Shown: positions 53,371 through 61,372 of the stretch, one piece after another
How the letters are laid out: each line of letters starts with the position of its first letter
Position numbering within the stretch: position 1 is the first letter of the stretch
Source: Neobacillus niacini
Lineage (GTDB): Bacteria > Bacillota > Bacilli > Bacillales > Cytobacillaceae
Assembly (NCBI RefSeq): GCF_023715785.1
Contig: NZ_JAMBOX010000021.1
Coordinates: forward strand, 1 to 64,000
DNA length: 64,000 nt
Reading direction: 5' to 3'
Made by a program: the position numbers and the translations under genes
The notes under the pieces: model-generated
What the model was told of the DNA's origin: nothing
What the model saw: the letters and a program-made list of their open reading frames with translations, nothing else
Databases searched by the model: none

Positions 53371-53404
53371 TTGTAAAGAATAATGATTGCATACTAGTAT
53401 ACAA
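53371..53404 (+). promoter_or_regulatory. Promoter/operator of the GH3 gene
   Basis: TTGTAA (53371-53376) lies 18 nt before TAGTAT (53395-53400), which is inside the element CTAGTATACAA (53394-53404). This matches the promoters at 55446 and 58033 and is the likely GntR operator. Weak cre-like sequences (TTCGTTTCA near 53360 and GGGCTTTCAT near 53437) have several mismatches. The rest of 53241-53530 holds nothing recognisable. Confidence 0.65.
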
Positions 53405-53530
53405 CAAAGAAATATTTGTGTAAGATTGTAATAAAGGGCTTTCATTTTCGAGACTATATAGTAATGCTGAGTATTTTTTAAGAAGATGAAATCCTTTTAT
53501 AGATGAATTACCTTACTAAGGAGGATACAT

Positions 53531-55294
53531 ATGTCAAAAAAGGTAGATTTAAAAGCAAAACCATATAACCTTACCGATGAGGACATTAAATGGGTTCAGG
53601 ATACAATTGAATCCATGTCAACCGAAGAGAAGATTGGCCAATTGTTCGTTAATATGGGCTCAAGCCGTACAGAAGAATACTTAACAGATATGGTAAACAA
53701 CTATCATATTGGTGCTGTTCGCTATAATCCGGGAAAAGCCGAAGAAGTATATGACCAAAACAAAATCCTTCAAGAAAACAGCAAAATTCCATTGCTGATC
53801 GCTGCCAATACCGAAGCGGGCGGAAACGGTGCTTGTACGGATGGTACTGAGGTTGGAGTAGAAGTAAAAATTGGTGCAACAAAGGACGCAAAATGGGCGT
53901 ATGAAATGGGACGTGTTTCCGGTGTGGAAGCATCGGCCATTGGCTGTAACTGGAGCTTTGCCCCAATTGTTGACATTAACTACAATTGGCGCAACCCAAT
54001 CATTTCTAGTCGTTCATTTGGCTCTGACCCAGATTTGGTTCTTGAAATGAGTCTCGCATACATGAAAGGAATCCAAGAAAGCGGGATTGCTCCGGCTGCA
54101 AAACACTGGCCTGGGGATGGTGTTGATGAGCGCGACCAGCATCTATCCTTCAGCGTAAACAGCCTATCAACCGAAGAATGGGACAAGACATTCGGCAAAG
54201 TATATCAAGGCTTAATTGATGCAGGACTGCCATCGATCATGGCAGGTCATATTCATTTGCCTTCCTATCAACGTCACTTTAACCCAGGCGTTAAAGACGA
54301 AGAGCTATTGCCAGCAACACTTTCTAAAGAAATCACAACCGATTTATTACGCGGAAAATTAGGTTTTAATGGAGTAGTTGTAACAGATGCCAGCCACATG
54401 CTGGGGCTGACAGGTGCCATGAAGAGAAGCGAACTCCTGCCAACATCCATTGCTGCGGGATGTGATCTATTCTTATTCTTCAATGATCCCGATGAGGACT
54501 TCGGTTATATGATGGAAGGCTATAAAAAAGGAATCATTTCGGATGACCGCCTGGAAGAAGCGCTGGAGCGTATCTTAGGCCTAAAAGCGATGCTGGGTCT
54601 TCATAAAAAGGAAAAAACAGAAATCCTGCCGCCAAAAGAAGCAGCTCTGGCAAAAATTGGCCTTCCGGAAAACAAAGCATTGTTCAAAGAAGTGGCTGAT
54701 CACGCGATTACTTTAGTAAAGGACAAACAAGACATCTGGCCGGTCACCCCTGAAAAATTCAAACGTGTGTTATTGGTTGATGTTAAAGGTGTACAAGGCG
54801 GATTCGGCGCATTGATTGGCAGTAAAGAAAAAGCTGTTGATATGATGAAAGAACTGTTGGAAGCCAAAGGGTTCGAAGTAACCGTTTGGGAATCGACGGA
54901 AGAGAGAATCATGAAACTTCCAGAGGAAGAAAGATTCGCAGCGATTGCCAATGTATATGCACAAAAGCGGCCAATTACGGATTTGACCGATCATTATGAT
55001 CTAATCATTAATATTGCTAATGTGAATCCGGGAACCGTACAAAGAATCGTTTGGCCCGCAAGTAAAGGGACGCCGGATATTCCATTCTACATCCATGAAG
55101 TGCCGACTATTTTTGTATCCGTTCAATACCCGTACCATCTTGCAGACGTACCGCAGGTAAAAACGTACATCAATACGTATGACAGCAAGAAGCAAACGCT
55201 AGAGCTGCTTGTCGACAAATTAATGGGACATTCCGAGTTTAAAGGCGATAGCCCTGTCGATGCATTCTGTGGCTTTATTGACACTCGTATCTAA
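53531..55294 (+). CDS. Glycoside hydrolase family 3 protein, probable intracellular uronide hydrolase
   Basis: The 587 aa form a GH3 N-terminal barrel (about 20-350) plus a C-terminal alpha/beta domain. The substrate loop reads KHWPGDG (191-197) with D202 and H204 nearby, resembling the Asp-His pair of NagZ-type enzymes. The nucleophile is probably D286 in VVTDASHM, not the usual SDDL/SDW setting. The N-terminus (MSKKVDLKAKPYN) has no signal peptide, so it acts in the cytoplasm. It shares its promoter element with a hexuronide-type symporter and glucuronate catabolic genes, so I infer it splits imported uronic-acid glycosides. A hexosaminidase or beta-glucosidase role remains possible. Confidence 0.82.
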   Translation: MSKKVDLKAKPYNLTDEDIKWVQDTIESMSTEEKIGQLFVNMGSSRTEEYLTDMVNNYHIGAVRYNPGKAEEVYDQNKILQENSKIPLLIAANTEAGGNGACTDGTEVGVEVKIGATKDAKWAYEMGRVSGVEASAIGCNWSFAPIVDINYNWRNPIISSRSFGSDPDLVLEMSLAYMKGIQESGIAPAAKHWPGDGVDERDQHLSFSVNSLSTEEWDKTFGKVYQGLIDAGLPSIMAGHIHLPSYQRHFNPGVKDEELLPATLSKEITTDLLRGKLGFNGVVVTDASHMLGLTGAMKRSELLPTSIAAGCDLFLFFNDPDEDFGYMMEGYKKGIISDDRLEEALERILGLKAMLGLHKKEKTEILPPKEAALAKIGLPENKALFKEVADHAITLVKDKQDIWPVTPEKFKRVLLVDVKGVQGGFGALIGSKEKAVDMMKELLEAKGFEVTVWESTEERIMKLPEEERFAAIANVYAQKRPITDLTDHYDLIINIANVNPGTVQRIVWPASKGTPDIPFYIHEVPTIFVSVQYPYHLADVPQVKTYINTYDSKKQTLELLVDKLMGHSEFKGDSPVDAFCGFIDTRI

Positions 55295-55301
55295 TCAATT
55301 A

Positions 55302-55336
55302 GCCCTCAGCCTATGTGGTTGGGGGTTACTTTTTTA
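55302..55336 (+). terminator. Terminator after the GH3 gene
   Basis: CCCTCAGCC pairs with GGTTGGGGG (two G-U pairs) around TATGT, followed by TTACTTTTTT. Between here and 55420 only a short inverted repeat, CAAGTG (55374-55379) with CACTTG (55387-55392), is seen. Confidence 0.85.
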
Positions 55337-55423
55337 AAAAACAAACAATTATAAAAAGATTTTATTAAAAAATCAAGTGGAAAATACACTTGGAAGTTAT
55401 TTTAGAAAAAAAAACGTCGAATT

Positions 55424-55437
55424 TGTTAACGGTTACA
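55424..55437 (+). promoter_or_regulatory. cre-like site before the GPH transporter
   Basis: TGTTAACGGTTACA matches the CcpA consensus TGWAANCGNTNWCA with one mismatch. It lies just upstream of the -35, a position typical of CcpA control. Functional effect is inferred. Confidence 0.65.
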
Positions 55438-55445
55438 ATTTCCTG

Positions 55446-55484
55446 TTGCAAACTCGTTTTTTGCATGCTAGTATACTAGTATAT
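55446..55484 (+). promoter_or_regulatory. Promoter/operator of the GPH transporter
   Basis: TTGCAA (55446-55451), 17 nt, extended -10 TGC-TAGTAT (55466-55474). The -10 sits in CTAGTATACTAG (55468-55479), a perfect palindrome, and a second GTATAT lies 8 nt on. Same element as at 53394 and 58056. A 255-nt leader with no recognised gene follows to the start codon. Confidence 0.7.
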
Positions 55485-55729
55485 CGAAGAAAAGGGGGGA
55501 ACAAATCTTATATCCATCTTGTTATAGAGAGCCTGGTCGATCTGAATTTGAAATGATTACTTTTATTTATTTTCTTGTTGGGAATTTTAACAAAGAGAGA
55601 TCGAACAAGCAGGGTAGGATTTGGGTATAAGTACAGATTGAGATGCCCTATTTTCTTTGTTTAGTAAATTTATTCAGCAAAATGAAATCGCTTTAACACA
55701 TCATGATTCTAACTTTTGGGGTGAAAAAA

Positions 55730-57112
55730 ATGGAAAACAAACGTCCGTTTGGTACGAGAGACAAGTTTGGTTATTTGTTTGGTGATTTTGGTAACGATTT
55801 CTTCTTTATGCTTGTATTAGCATTCTTAATGGTATTTTATACAGATGTTCTGCATTTGGATCCTAAAGCTGTTGGCCTGCTGTTTGTGGTTGCACGTTTA
55901 TGGGATGCGTTTGCTGATATGGCATGGGGCCGTTTTATTGATACTAGGAAGACTGGGAAAAACGGGAAATTCAGACCGTGGATTTTGAGAATGTCCTTTC
56001 CACTTGTCATAACTGGTGTTTTAATGTTTGCCTATATTCCAGGAATGTCACATGGGTTTTATTTAGCTTATGCTTACGTAACCTATATTGTTTGGGGAAC
56101 ATTATATAGTACGGTTAACATCCCTTACGGATCAATGGCGTCTGTTATGTCAGCTGATCCTGTAGAGCGTACTGCCTTATCTTCTTGGAGAACAGTCGGG
56201 TCACAGTTGGCAGGATTAGTCATTAATGTTGTCGGACCTATCATTCTGTTTGTAGACAACAAAGCAGTTCCAAGTCGCTTTTTCATGGCAGCACTTATTT
56301 TTGGACTATTAGCCATTGCATGTTACATTGCTTGTTATAGAATGACTACTGAGCGCATTATTGTGAATGAAAAAGCTAAGTCTAAAGTTAAAAAAGGCGC
56401 AACACTCAAAGGTCTTGTCAAAAACAAACCATTAATTTTCTTCCTTGCCGCTTCGCTAATTTTCATGGTAAACCTGATGTTGATTGGTGCGGTGAACGTT
56501 TACTTGTTTAAAGATTACTTTGGAACCGCTAAAGCTTTAAGTTTTGTCGGTCTAATACAATCTGCAGCTGTATTTGTAATGGCACCATTCATTCATAAAT
56601 TAGTGAAAAAATTTGGTAAAAAAGAATTGGTATCTGTAAGTATTTTAGTGGCAGGTCTTGTGTATGTAGCTTTATATCTGCTGCCGAACTTAAGTGCAAC
56701 GCAATTCACTGCTCTCCTAGCTATTGCAATGCTTGGTTATGGTACATTTAACCTTGTGATCTGGGCATTCGTTACTGATATTATTGATTATCACGAATAT
56801 TTAACTGGGTTGCGTGAGGATGGCACGATTTATGCGATCTATTCGATGGCACGTAAAATTGGACAAGCTGTTGCCGGTGGAGTCGGTGCTGCAGCCATTG
56901 CAGCTGTTGGGTACAACTCTCAACTCGAAGTACAAACAGCTGAAACGCTTCGTGGAATCCATATGGTTGGTACGCTCATCCCTGCAATCGTATTTTTGAG
57001 TGTATTTGTAATCATTACATTCCTATATCCTTTAAACAAAAAACGTACAGAACAACTTGCTGCTGATTTATCTGAAAAGAGACAAGCTGCTGTGTCTGGA
57101 AAAACAGCATAA
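55730..57112 (+). CDS. GPH-family (glycoside-pentoside-hexuronide) cation symporter
   Basis: The 460 aa have about twelve membrane segments and the marks of the melibiose/glucuronide carrier group: an N-terminal DKFGYLFGDFGNDFFF helix with an early acidic residue, the RLWDAFADMAWGRFID motif after helix 2, and a C-terminal polar tail. It most likely imports a uronic acid or a uronide with Na+ or H+. ATG 55730 follows GGGGTGA; an in-frame ATG at 55703 lacks a site. Flanked by the GH3 enzyme and glucuronate genes, which supports a hexuronide substrate. Confidence 0.88.
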   Translation: MENKRPFGTRDKFGYLFGDFGNDFFFMLVLAFLMVFYTDVLHLDPKAVGLLFVVARLWDAFADMAWGRFIDTRKTGKNGKFRPWILRMSFPLVITGVLMFAYIPGMSHGFYLAYAYVTYIVWGTLYSTVNIPYGSMASVMSADPVERTALSSWRTVGSQLAGLVINVVGPIILFVDNKAVPSRFFMAALIFGLLAIACYIACYRMTTERIIVNEKAKSKVKKGATLKGLVKNKPLIFFLAASLIFMVNLMLIGAVNVYLFKDYFGTAKALSFVGLIQSAAVFVMAPFIHKLVKKFGKKELVSVSILVAGLVYVALYLLPNLSATQFTALLAIAMLGYGTFNLVIWAFVTDIIDYHEYLTGLREDGTIYAIYSMARKIGQAVAGGVGAAAIAAVGYNSQLEVQTAETLRGIHMVGTLIPAIVFLSVFVIITFLYPLNKKRTEQLAADLSEKRQAAVSGKTA

Positions 57113-57118
57113 TTCATA

Positions 57119-57157
57119 AAGAAGATAGTTAATCGCGTGTTAACTATCTTCTTCTTT
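57119..57157 (+). terminator. Terminator after the GPH transporter
   Basis: AAGAAGATAGTTAA (57119-57132) pairs perfectly with TTAACTATCTTCTT (57140-57153), followed by CTTTT. A strong stop before the regulator gene. Confidence 0.92.
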
Positions 57158-57167
57158 TCGCATTATA

Positions 57168-57197
57168 TTGTGTGAATGCTGTCACAAATGGTATTAT
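57168..57197 (+). promoter_or_regulatory. Promoter of the gntR gene
   Basis: TTGTGT (57168-57173) lies 18 nt before TATTAT (57192-57197), with an extended TGG. The spacer carries a small inverted repeat, TTGTG ... CACAA (57168-57188). The CTAGTATAC element of the structural promoters is absent, so the regulator may be expressed independently. Confidence 0.55.
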
Positions 57198-57249
57198 GGG
57201 AATAGATTTGTTCAAATGAAGGGGTAACCAATAGGGAGTGTACCAAAGT

Positions 57250-57966
57250 ATGGTGACAATATCGCCAAAGCTGCCTGGTGAAAACAATAAAGAATTTGCT
57301 TATAGAATCATCAAAGATTCGATTATGTCATTGGAATTAGAACCAGGACAGGCCATAAGTGAAATAGAATTGGCGGCCGCATTACAGATATCACGTACGC
57401 CAATCCGAGAAGTTTTAGGCAAATTGCGGGAGGAGCACTTAGTAGAGGTAATACCTCAAGTAGGGACCTATATTTCAAAAATTAAGCCGCAATTGATTAA
57501 AGAAGCCTCTTTTATGCGTTATACGTTAGAAAAAGAAATCTTAAAGCTCTCGTGCGAACAATTCCCAAAGGCCAATTTATTCGATTTGAAAAAGAATCTG
57601 GCGCTCCAGGAGGATTTAATCGGCTGTAAAGGTAAAGAGAGAGAGTTTCATAAATTAGATAAAGAGTTTCACAGGATTATTTTTGAAGGCAAAAAAAATG
57701 AAAATATCTGGACCGCCATTATGAGGATCAGTACACATTATAACCGGATCAGACTGCTATCGGAAATGCAGCATAATTTCGATGAACCGATTGCTCAGCA
57801 TGCTAAAATTATTGAAATCCTTGAAACGAAAGATTGTGATGCAGTAGAAGAAATAGTGAGACAACATATCGTTGAACCAATGAAGCATTGGGACGATTTA
57901 TTTAAAGAAGGCAGCCCTTATATAAAATATTTTGAAATGGTTGACCAAAATCCAGTATTCCTATAG
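57250..57966 (+). CDS. GntR/FadR-type (FCD domain) transcription regulator
   Basis: The 238 aa start with a winged helix-turn-helix (about 15-80; ISEIELAAALQISRTPIREVLGKLREEHLVEV) and continue as a helical FCD effector domain whose metal-binding pattern is visible as DKEFHR, QHAKI and QHIVEP. FCD regulators often sense uronic acids or their breakdown products. It lies inside the uronate region, and its likely site type (TNGTNNNACNA-like) agrees with CTAGTATACWA. ATG 57250 follows GGGAGTG; a GTG at 57238 is an alternative. Confidence 0.9.
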   Translation: MVTISPKLPGENNKEFAYRIIKDSIMSLELEPGQAISEIELAAALQISRTPIREVLGKLREEHLVEVIPQVGTYISKIKPQLIKEASFMRYTLEKEILKLSCEQFPKANLFDLKKNLALQEDLIGCKGKEREFHKLDKEFHRIIFEGKKNENIWTAIMRISTHYNRIRLLSEMQHNFDEPIAQHAKIIEILETKDCDAVEEIVRQHIVEPMKHWDDLFKEGSPYIKYFEMVDQNPVFL

Positions 57967-57987
57967 TACATAGGGATACTTTTTTTA
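57960..57987 (+). terminator. Weak terminator after gntR
   Basis: CCTAT and ATAGG pair across the stop codon, and TTTTTTT follows at 57980. The stem is short. Confidence 0.45.
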
Positions 57988-58032
57988 TGAAAAAAAATTA
58001 TATAACTTTTTTGTGAATAAAGCATTTTATCA

Positions 58033-58075
58033 TTGAAAAATTCACTCAGAGTGTGCTAGTATACAAGTATACAAG
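58033..58075 (+). promoter_or_regulatory. Promoter/operator of the kdgA-kdgK-uxaC-uxuA-uxuB operon
   Basis: TTGAAA (58033-58038) lies 18 nt before an extended -10, TGC-TAGTAT (58054-58062). The -10 overlaps CTAGTATACAA (58056-58066), and a second GTATAC (58067-58072) follows with the same 8-nt step as at 55471. This is the third copy of the shared element. Confidence 0.7.
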
Positions 58076-58150
58076 TTATGCGAGGATGGAAAAGACGCTT
58101 GGAGTGTATATTCTAGCAGTTTTATTACATCCTATTATTGTTTGTATAAA

Positions 58151-58164
58151 TGTACACGGTTTCA
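58151..58164 (+). promoter_or_regulatory. cre-like site in the kdgA leader
   Basis: TGTACACGGTTTCA matches TGWAANCGNTNWCA with one mismatch. It lies about 85 nt downstream of the start point, where bound CcpA would act as a roadblock. Confidence 0.65.
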
Positions 58165-58245
58165 GCTGGCAAAAACTTTTTGGGTAAATCCAGCCATTGA
58201 ACCGATGTAAAGGTTCGTAATTTATTATGGGCAAGGTGATCGTAA

Positions 58246-58890
58246 ATGTTGCAAAAATATGAAGTGCTTAACGAAATGCATAAAGGTTATTTAGTAGCCG
58301 TTATTCGCGGGAAAAATAAAGAAGATGCTGTTGAAATTTCCAAGCAGGCCTTTCAAGGCGGCATTCGCTCACTTGAAGTGACATTCTCAACGCCAGGAGC
58401 GGAAGATGCCATTGCTGAACTCGTTAGAACTGGCGACAGTCAAATGATTGTCGGAGCAGGGACAGTGTTAGATGCTGAAACAGCTAGAATTGCCATCATG
58501 AAGGGTGCGCGTTATATCGTTAGCCCGCATTTTGATGGGGCGATCGCAACGATGTGCAATCGCTATGCCACCCCTTATTTACCTGGCTGTGGTTCTGTAA
58601 CGGAAATTATGAACGCTCTCTCATATGGCGTAGATGTAGTAAAGCTATTCCCTGGGAGTTTGTTAGGACCTGGGTACATTAAGGATGTAAAAGGACCAAT
58701 TCCACATGTTGAACTAATGCCATCGGGCGGCGTCAGCCTTGATAATCTTGACAAATGGGTGAAAAACGGTGCTTTTGCTGTAGGAATTGGCAGTGCGTTA
58801 ACCAAGGGTGTTGCGGGTGGCGACTATAGTTCGGTTCAAACAGTAGCCCGTTCCTTTATGGATAAACTGGCCTCGATTAAGGCGGAATAA
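58246..58890 (+). CDS. kdgA: 2-keto-3-deoxy-6-phosphogluconate (KDPG/KHG) aldolase
   Basis: Splits KDPG to pyruvate and glyceraldehyde-3-phosphate, the last step of the route. The 214-aa class I aldolase barrel has E44 in LEVTFSTP, the GAGTV phosphate-side loop, the Schiff-base lysine K133 in VVKLFPGS and the MPSGGVS phosphate-binding loop. ATG behind AAGGTGA. First gene of the operon; two bases separate it from kdgK. Confidence 0.94.
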   Translation: MLQKYEVLNEMHKGYLVAVIRGKNKEDAVEISKQAFQGGIRSLEVTFSTPGAEDAIAELVRTGDSQMIVGAGTVLDAETARIAIMKGARYIVSPHFDGAIATMCNRYATPYLPGCGSVTEIMNALSYGVDVVKLFPGSLLGPGYIKDVKGPIPHVELMPSGGVSLDNLDKWVKNGAFAVGIGSALTKGVAGGDYSSVQTVARSFMDKLASIKAE

Positions 58891-58892
58891 AC

Positions 58893-59906
58893 ATGAAAAA
58901 AGTGGTAACCCTTGGAGAAATCATGCTTCGCTTGTCAGCGCCTAACTATCAAAAGATTGTCCAAGCGCAGTCTTTTGATGCTGTTTATGGCGGCGGGGAA
59001 GCAAATGTAGCTGTCTCATTGGCAAAGTTTGGTCTAAAAAGTTCCTTTGTGACAAAAGTGCCGCAAAACGCGTTGGGCACCAGTGCTGAGCAGCAATTAA
59101 ACAGGTTTGGTGTCAGCACCGAGCATGTCCTTCACGGCGGCGACCGGCTTGGGATTTATTTTTTCGAAAAAGGCTTTTCCATCAGGCCTTCCAAAGTATA
59201 CTACGATCGGAAAAATTCTGCGTTTGCGCTGTCGAAAGTCGAGGAATATGATTTTGATGTTATTTTTGCAGATGCGGATTGGTTTCATATTAGCGGGATC
59301 ACACCCGCTTTAAGTGAAGAGTTATTTCAGCTTTCAAAGAAAGCGCTGAAAACGGCAAAAGCAAAAGGGTTAACAACGAGCTGTGATCTTAACTACCGTA
59401 GCGCCTTATGGTCGTTCGAAGAGGCCCGCGTAAAGATGACAGAGCTGATTCCGTACGTTGATGTCTGCATCGGAATTGAACCGTTGGCTCTTCTCGGTGA
59501 TGATGGGCACGATATAAAGGACCGCTTGCCGAAAAATCCGTCTCCTGAAGATTATGTACCTGTGATGGAGCAGCTTCGTGACCGGTTTGGAATCCGCTAT
59601 GTGGCGATGACCAAAAGAGAACATGTGTCTGTTAATTGCAACAGATTGCAGGCGTATTTATATGACGGAAGCCAACTGTACCAGTCAACAGAGGCGGTTG
59701 TTGATATCATTGACCGGGTTGGAACAGGCGACGCCTTCTCTGCAGGAATGATTTACTCATTAATCAATGACTTTAAGCCTCAGGATGCAGTAGAATTTGC
59801 CACTGGTTGTTTTGCCCTGAAACATACAATCGAAGGGGATGCCAATTTAATCCCAATCTCCGATGTTGAAAAATATATGAGCAGGTCGTTTTCAATTAAT
59901 CGATAA
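58893..59906 (+). CDS. kdgK: 2-keto-3-deoxygluconate kinase (PfkB family)
   Basis: Phosphorylates KDG to KDPG with ATP. The 337 aa show the ribokinase N-terminal glycine pair (YGGGEANVAVSLAKFG) and the C-terminal anion-hole motif DRVGTGDAF (274-282) with catalytic D280. The neighbours kdgA and uxuA make KDG the obvious substrate. The sequence between the motifs differs enough that another keto-deoxy sugar acid cannot be excluded. Confidence 0.93.
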   Translation: MKKVVTLGEIMLRLSAPNYQKIVQAQSFDAVYGGGEANVAVSLAKFGLKSSFVTKVPQNALGTSAEQQLNRFGVSTEHVLHGGDRLGIYFFEKGFSIRPSKVYYDRKNSAFALSKVEEYDFDVIFADADWFHISGITPALSEELFQLSKKALKTAKAKGLTTSCDLNYRSALWSFEEARVKMTELIPYVDVCIGIEPLALLGDDGHDIKDRLPKNPSPEDYVPVMEQLRDRFGIRYVAMTKREHVSVNCNRLQAYLYDGSQLYQSTEAVVDIIDRVGTGDAFSAGMIYSLINDFKPQDAVEFATGCFALKHTIEGDANLIPISDVEKYMSRSFSINR

Positions 59907-59934
59907 CTACATAAATGAGGAAGGGGTGTTATAT

Positions 59935-61353
59935 TTGGGAGCATTTATTCATGATAATTTTATGCTGAAAAATAAAACGGCAGTCGAGTTGTATCACAAG
60001 TATGCCAAGGATATGCCTATTTATGATTATCATTGCCACCTCTCGCCAAAGGATATTGCCGAAAACCGCAAGTTTAACACAATAACCGAACTATGGCTGG
60101 AGGGCGACCACTATAAATGGCGGGGCATGCGGGCAAACGGCATCGATGAGCGCTTTATCACCGGCGATGCCAGTGACAAGGAGAAGTTTGAAGCATGGGC
60201 TAAAACGGTACCAAATACCTTAGGTAATCCATTGTACCATTGGACGCATCTAGAATTGAAAAAATACTTCGGGATTGAAGAACTGCTGAATGAAGACACT
60301 TGGGAACGGATTTGGGAGCAGTGTAATGCTTTATTGCAGCAGGATGATTATTCTGTTCAAGGCTTAATCAAACGATCCAATGTCAAAGTCATCTGTACAA
60401 CAGATGATCCGACCGATGATTTGCATTACCATGAACAAATTAAAGGATTGAATTTGAAGGACTTTCCCGTAAAGGTTCTTCCTACTTACCGCCCGGACAA
60501 AGGTGTCGAAATCAATAAAGATACGTTCACTGGGTTTGTCGGGAAACTGGAAGAAGTAATCGGTAAAAAGATTTCTTCGTTTGAAGATTATTTATCCGCC
60601 CTTGAAGAAAGAGTTGAATACTTTCATGAAAAAGGCGGGCGGATCTCAGACCATGGCTTATCTGAAATCCCGTTCGCTTCATTTGAGGATAAAGAATTGG
60701 ACGCGATTTTTCAAGCTGGACGAAATGGCCAGACTGTCAGCACAGAAGATGAGAATAAATTCAAGACGGCTGTACTCATCCATCTTGCAAAATGCTACAA
60801 AGAGCTTGATTGGGCGATGCAAATCCATTTCGGCGCGATTCGCAATAACAATACTAAAATGTTTAGCAAGCTTGGCCCGGATGCAGGATATGATTCCATC
60901 AGTGATCAAGGGGAAGTAGCTGTACCGCTAAATGCACTGCTTGCTGCATTTGATGAAGTCGATGGATTGCCAAAAACCATCCTTTATAACCTGAATCCGA
61001 TTCATAATGAGTTGGTTGGCAGCACATTGGCCAACTTCCAAACGGAAGCGGGCGTACAGGGCAAGATTCAGCTGGGTTCGGGTTGGTGGTTCAATGATAC
61101 AAAACAAGGCATGATCCGCCAAATGAATGCCCTGGCAGACCAAGGTTTGCTCATGCATTTTGTCGGCATGCTGACTGATTCACGCAGCTTCATCTCCTAT
61201 AGCCGCCATGAATACTTCCGCCGAATTCTATGTAATTTGGTCGGGGAATGGGTTGAGGACGGCGAGGTTCCAAATGACGAAGCACTGCTGAAAAAGCTGA
61301 TTGAGAATATTTGCTACAACAATGCAAAAAAATATTTTAGCATAGAAGTTTAA
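59935..61353 (+). CDS. uxaC: Uronate isomerase (glucuronate isomerase)
   Basis: Converts D-glucuronate to D-fructuronate, or D-galacturonate to D-tagaturonate. The 472 aa belong to the amidohydrolase fold, with the metal HxH in DYHCHLSP (H33, H35), CTTDDPTDDL and the C-terminal MLTDSRSF / RHEYFRR. I prefer the TTG at 59935 (GAAGGGGTG 6 nt upstream); a GTG at 59926 overlaps that site. Only the glucuronate branch enzymes follow, so D-glucuronate is the likely substrate. Confidence 0.95.
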   Translation: MGAFIHDNFMLKNKTAVELYHKYAKDMPIYDYHCHLSPKDIAENRKFNTITELWLEGDHYKWRGMRANGIDERFITGDASDKEKFEAWAKTVPNTLGNPLYHWTHLELKKYFGIEELLNEDTWERIWEQCNALLQQDDYSVQGLIKRSNVKVICTTDDPTDDLHYHEQIKGLNLKDFPVKVLPTYRPDKGVEINKDTFTGFVGKLEEVIGKKISSFEDYLSALEERVEYFHEKGGRISDHGLSEIPFASFEDKELDAIFQAGRNGQTVSTEDENKFKTAVLIHLAKCYKELDWAMQIHFGAIRNNNTKMFSKLGPDAGYDSISDQGEVAVPLNALLAAFDEVDGLPKTILYNLNPIHNELVGSTLANFQTEAGVQGKIQLGSGWWFNDTKQGMIRQMNALADQGLLMHFVGMLTDSRSFISYSRHEYFRRILCNLVGEWVEDGEVPNDEALLKKLIENICYNNAKKYFSIEV

Positions 61354-61372
61354 ATAAGGAGGCGCTTTAAAT

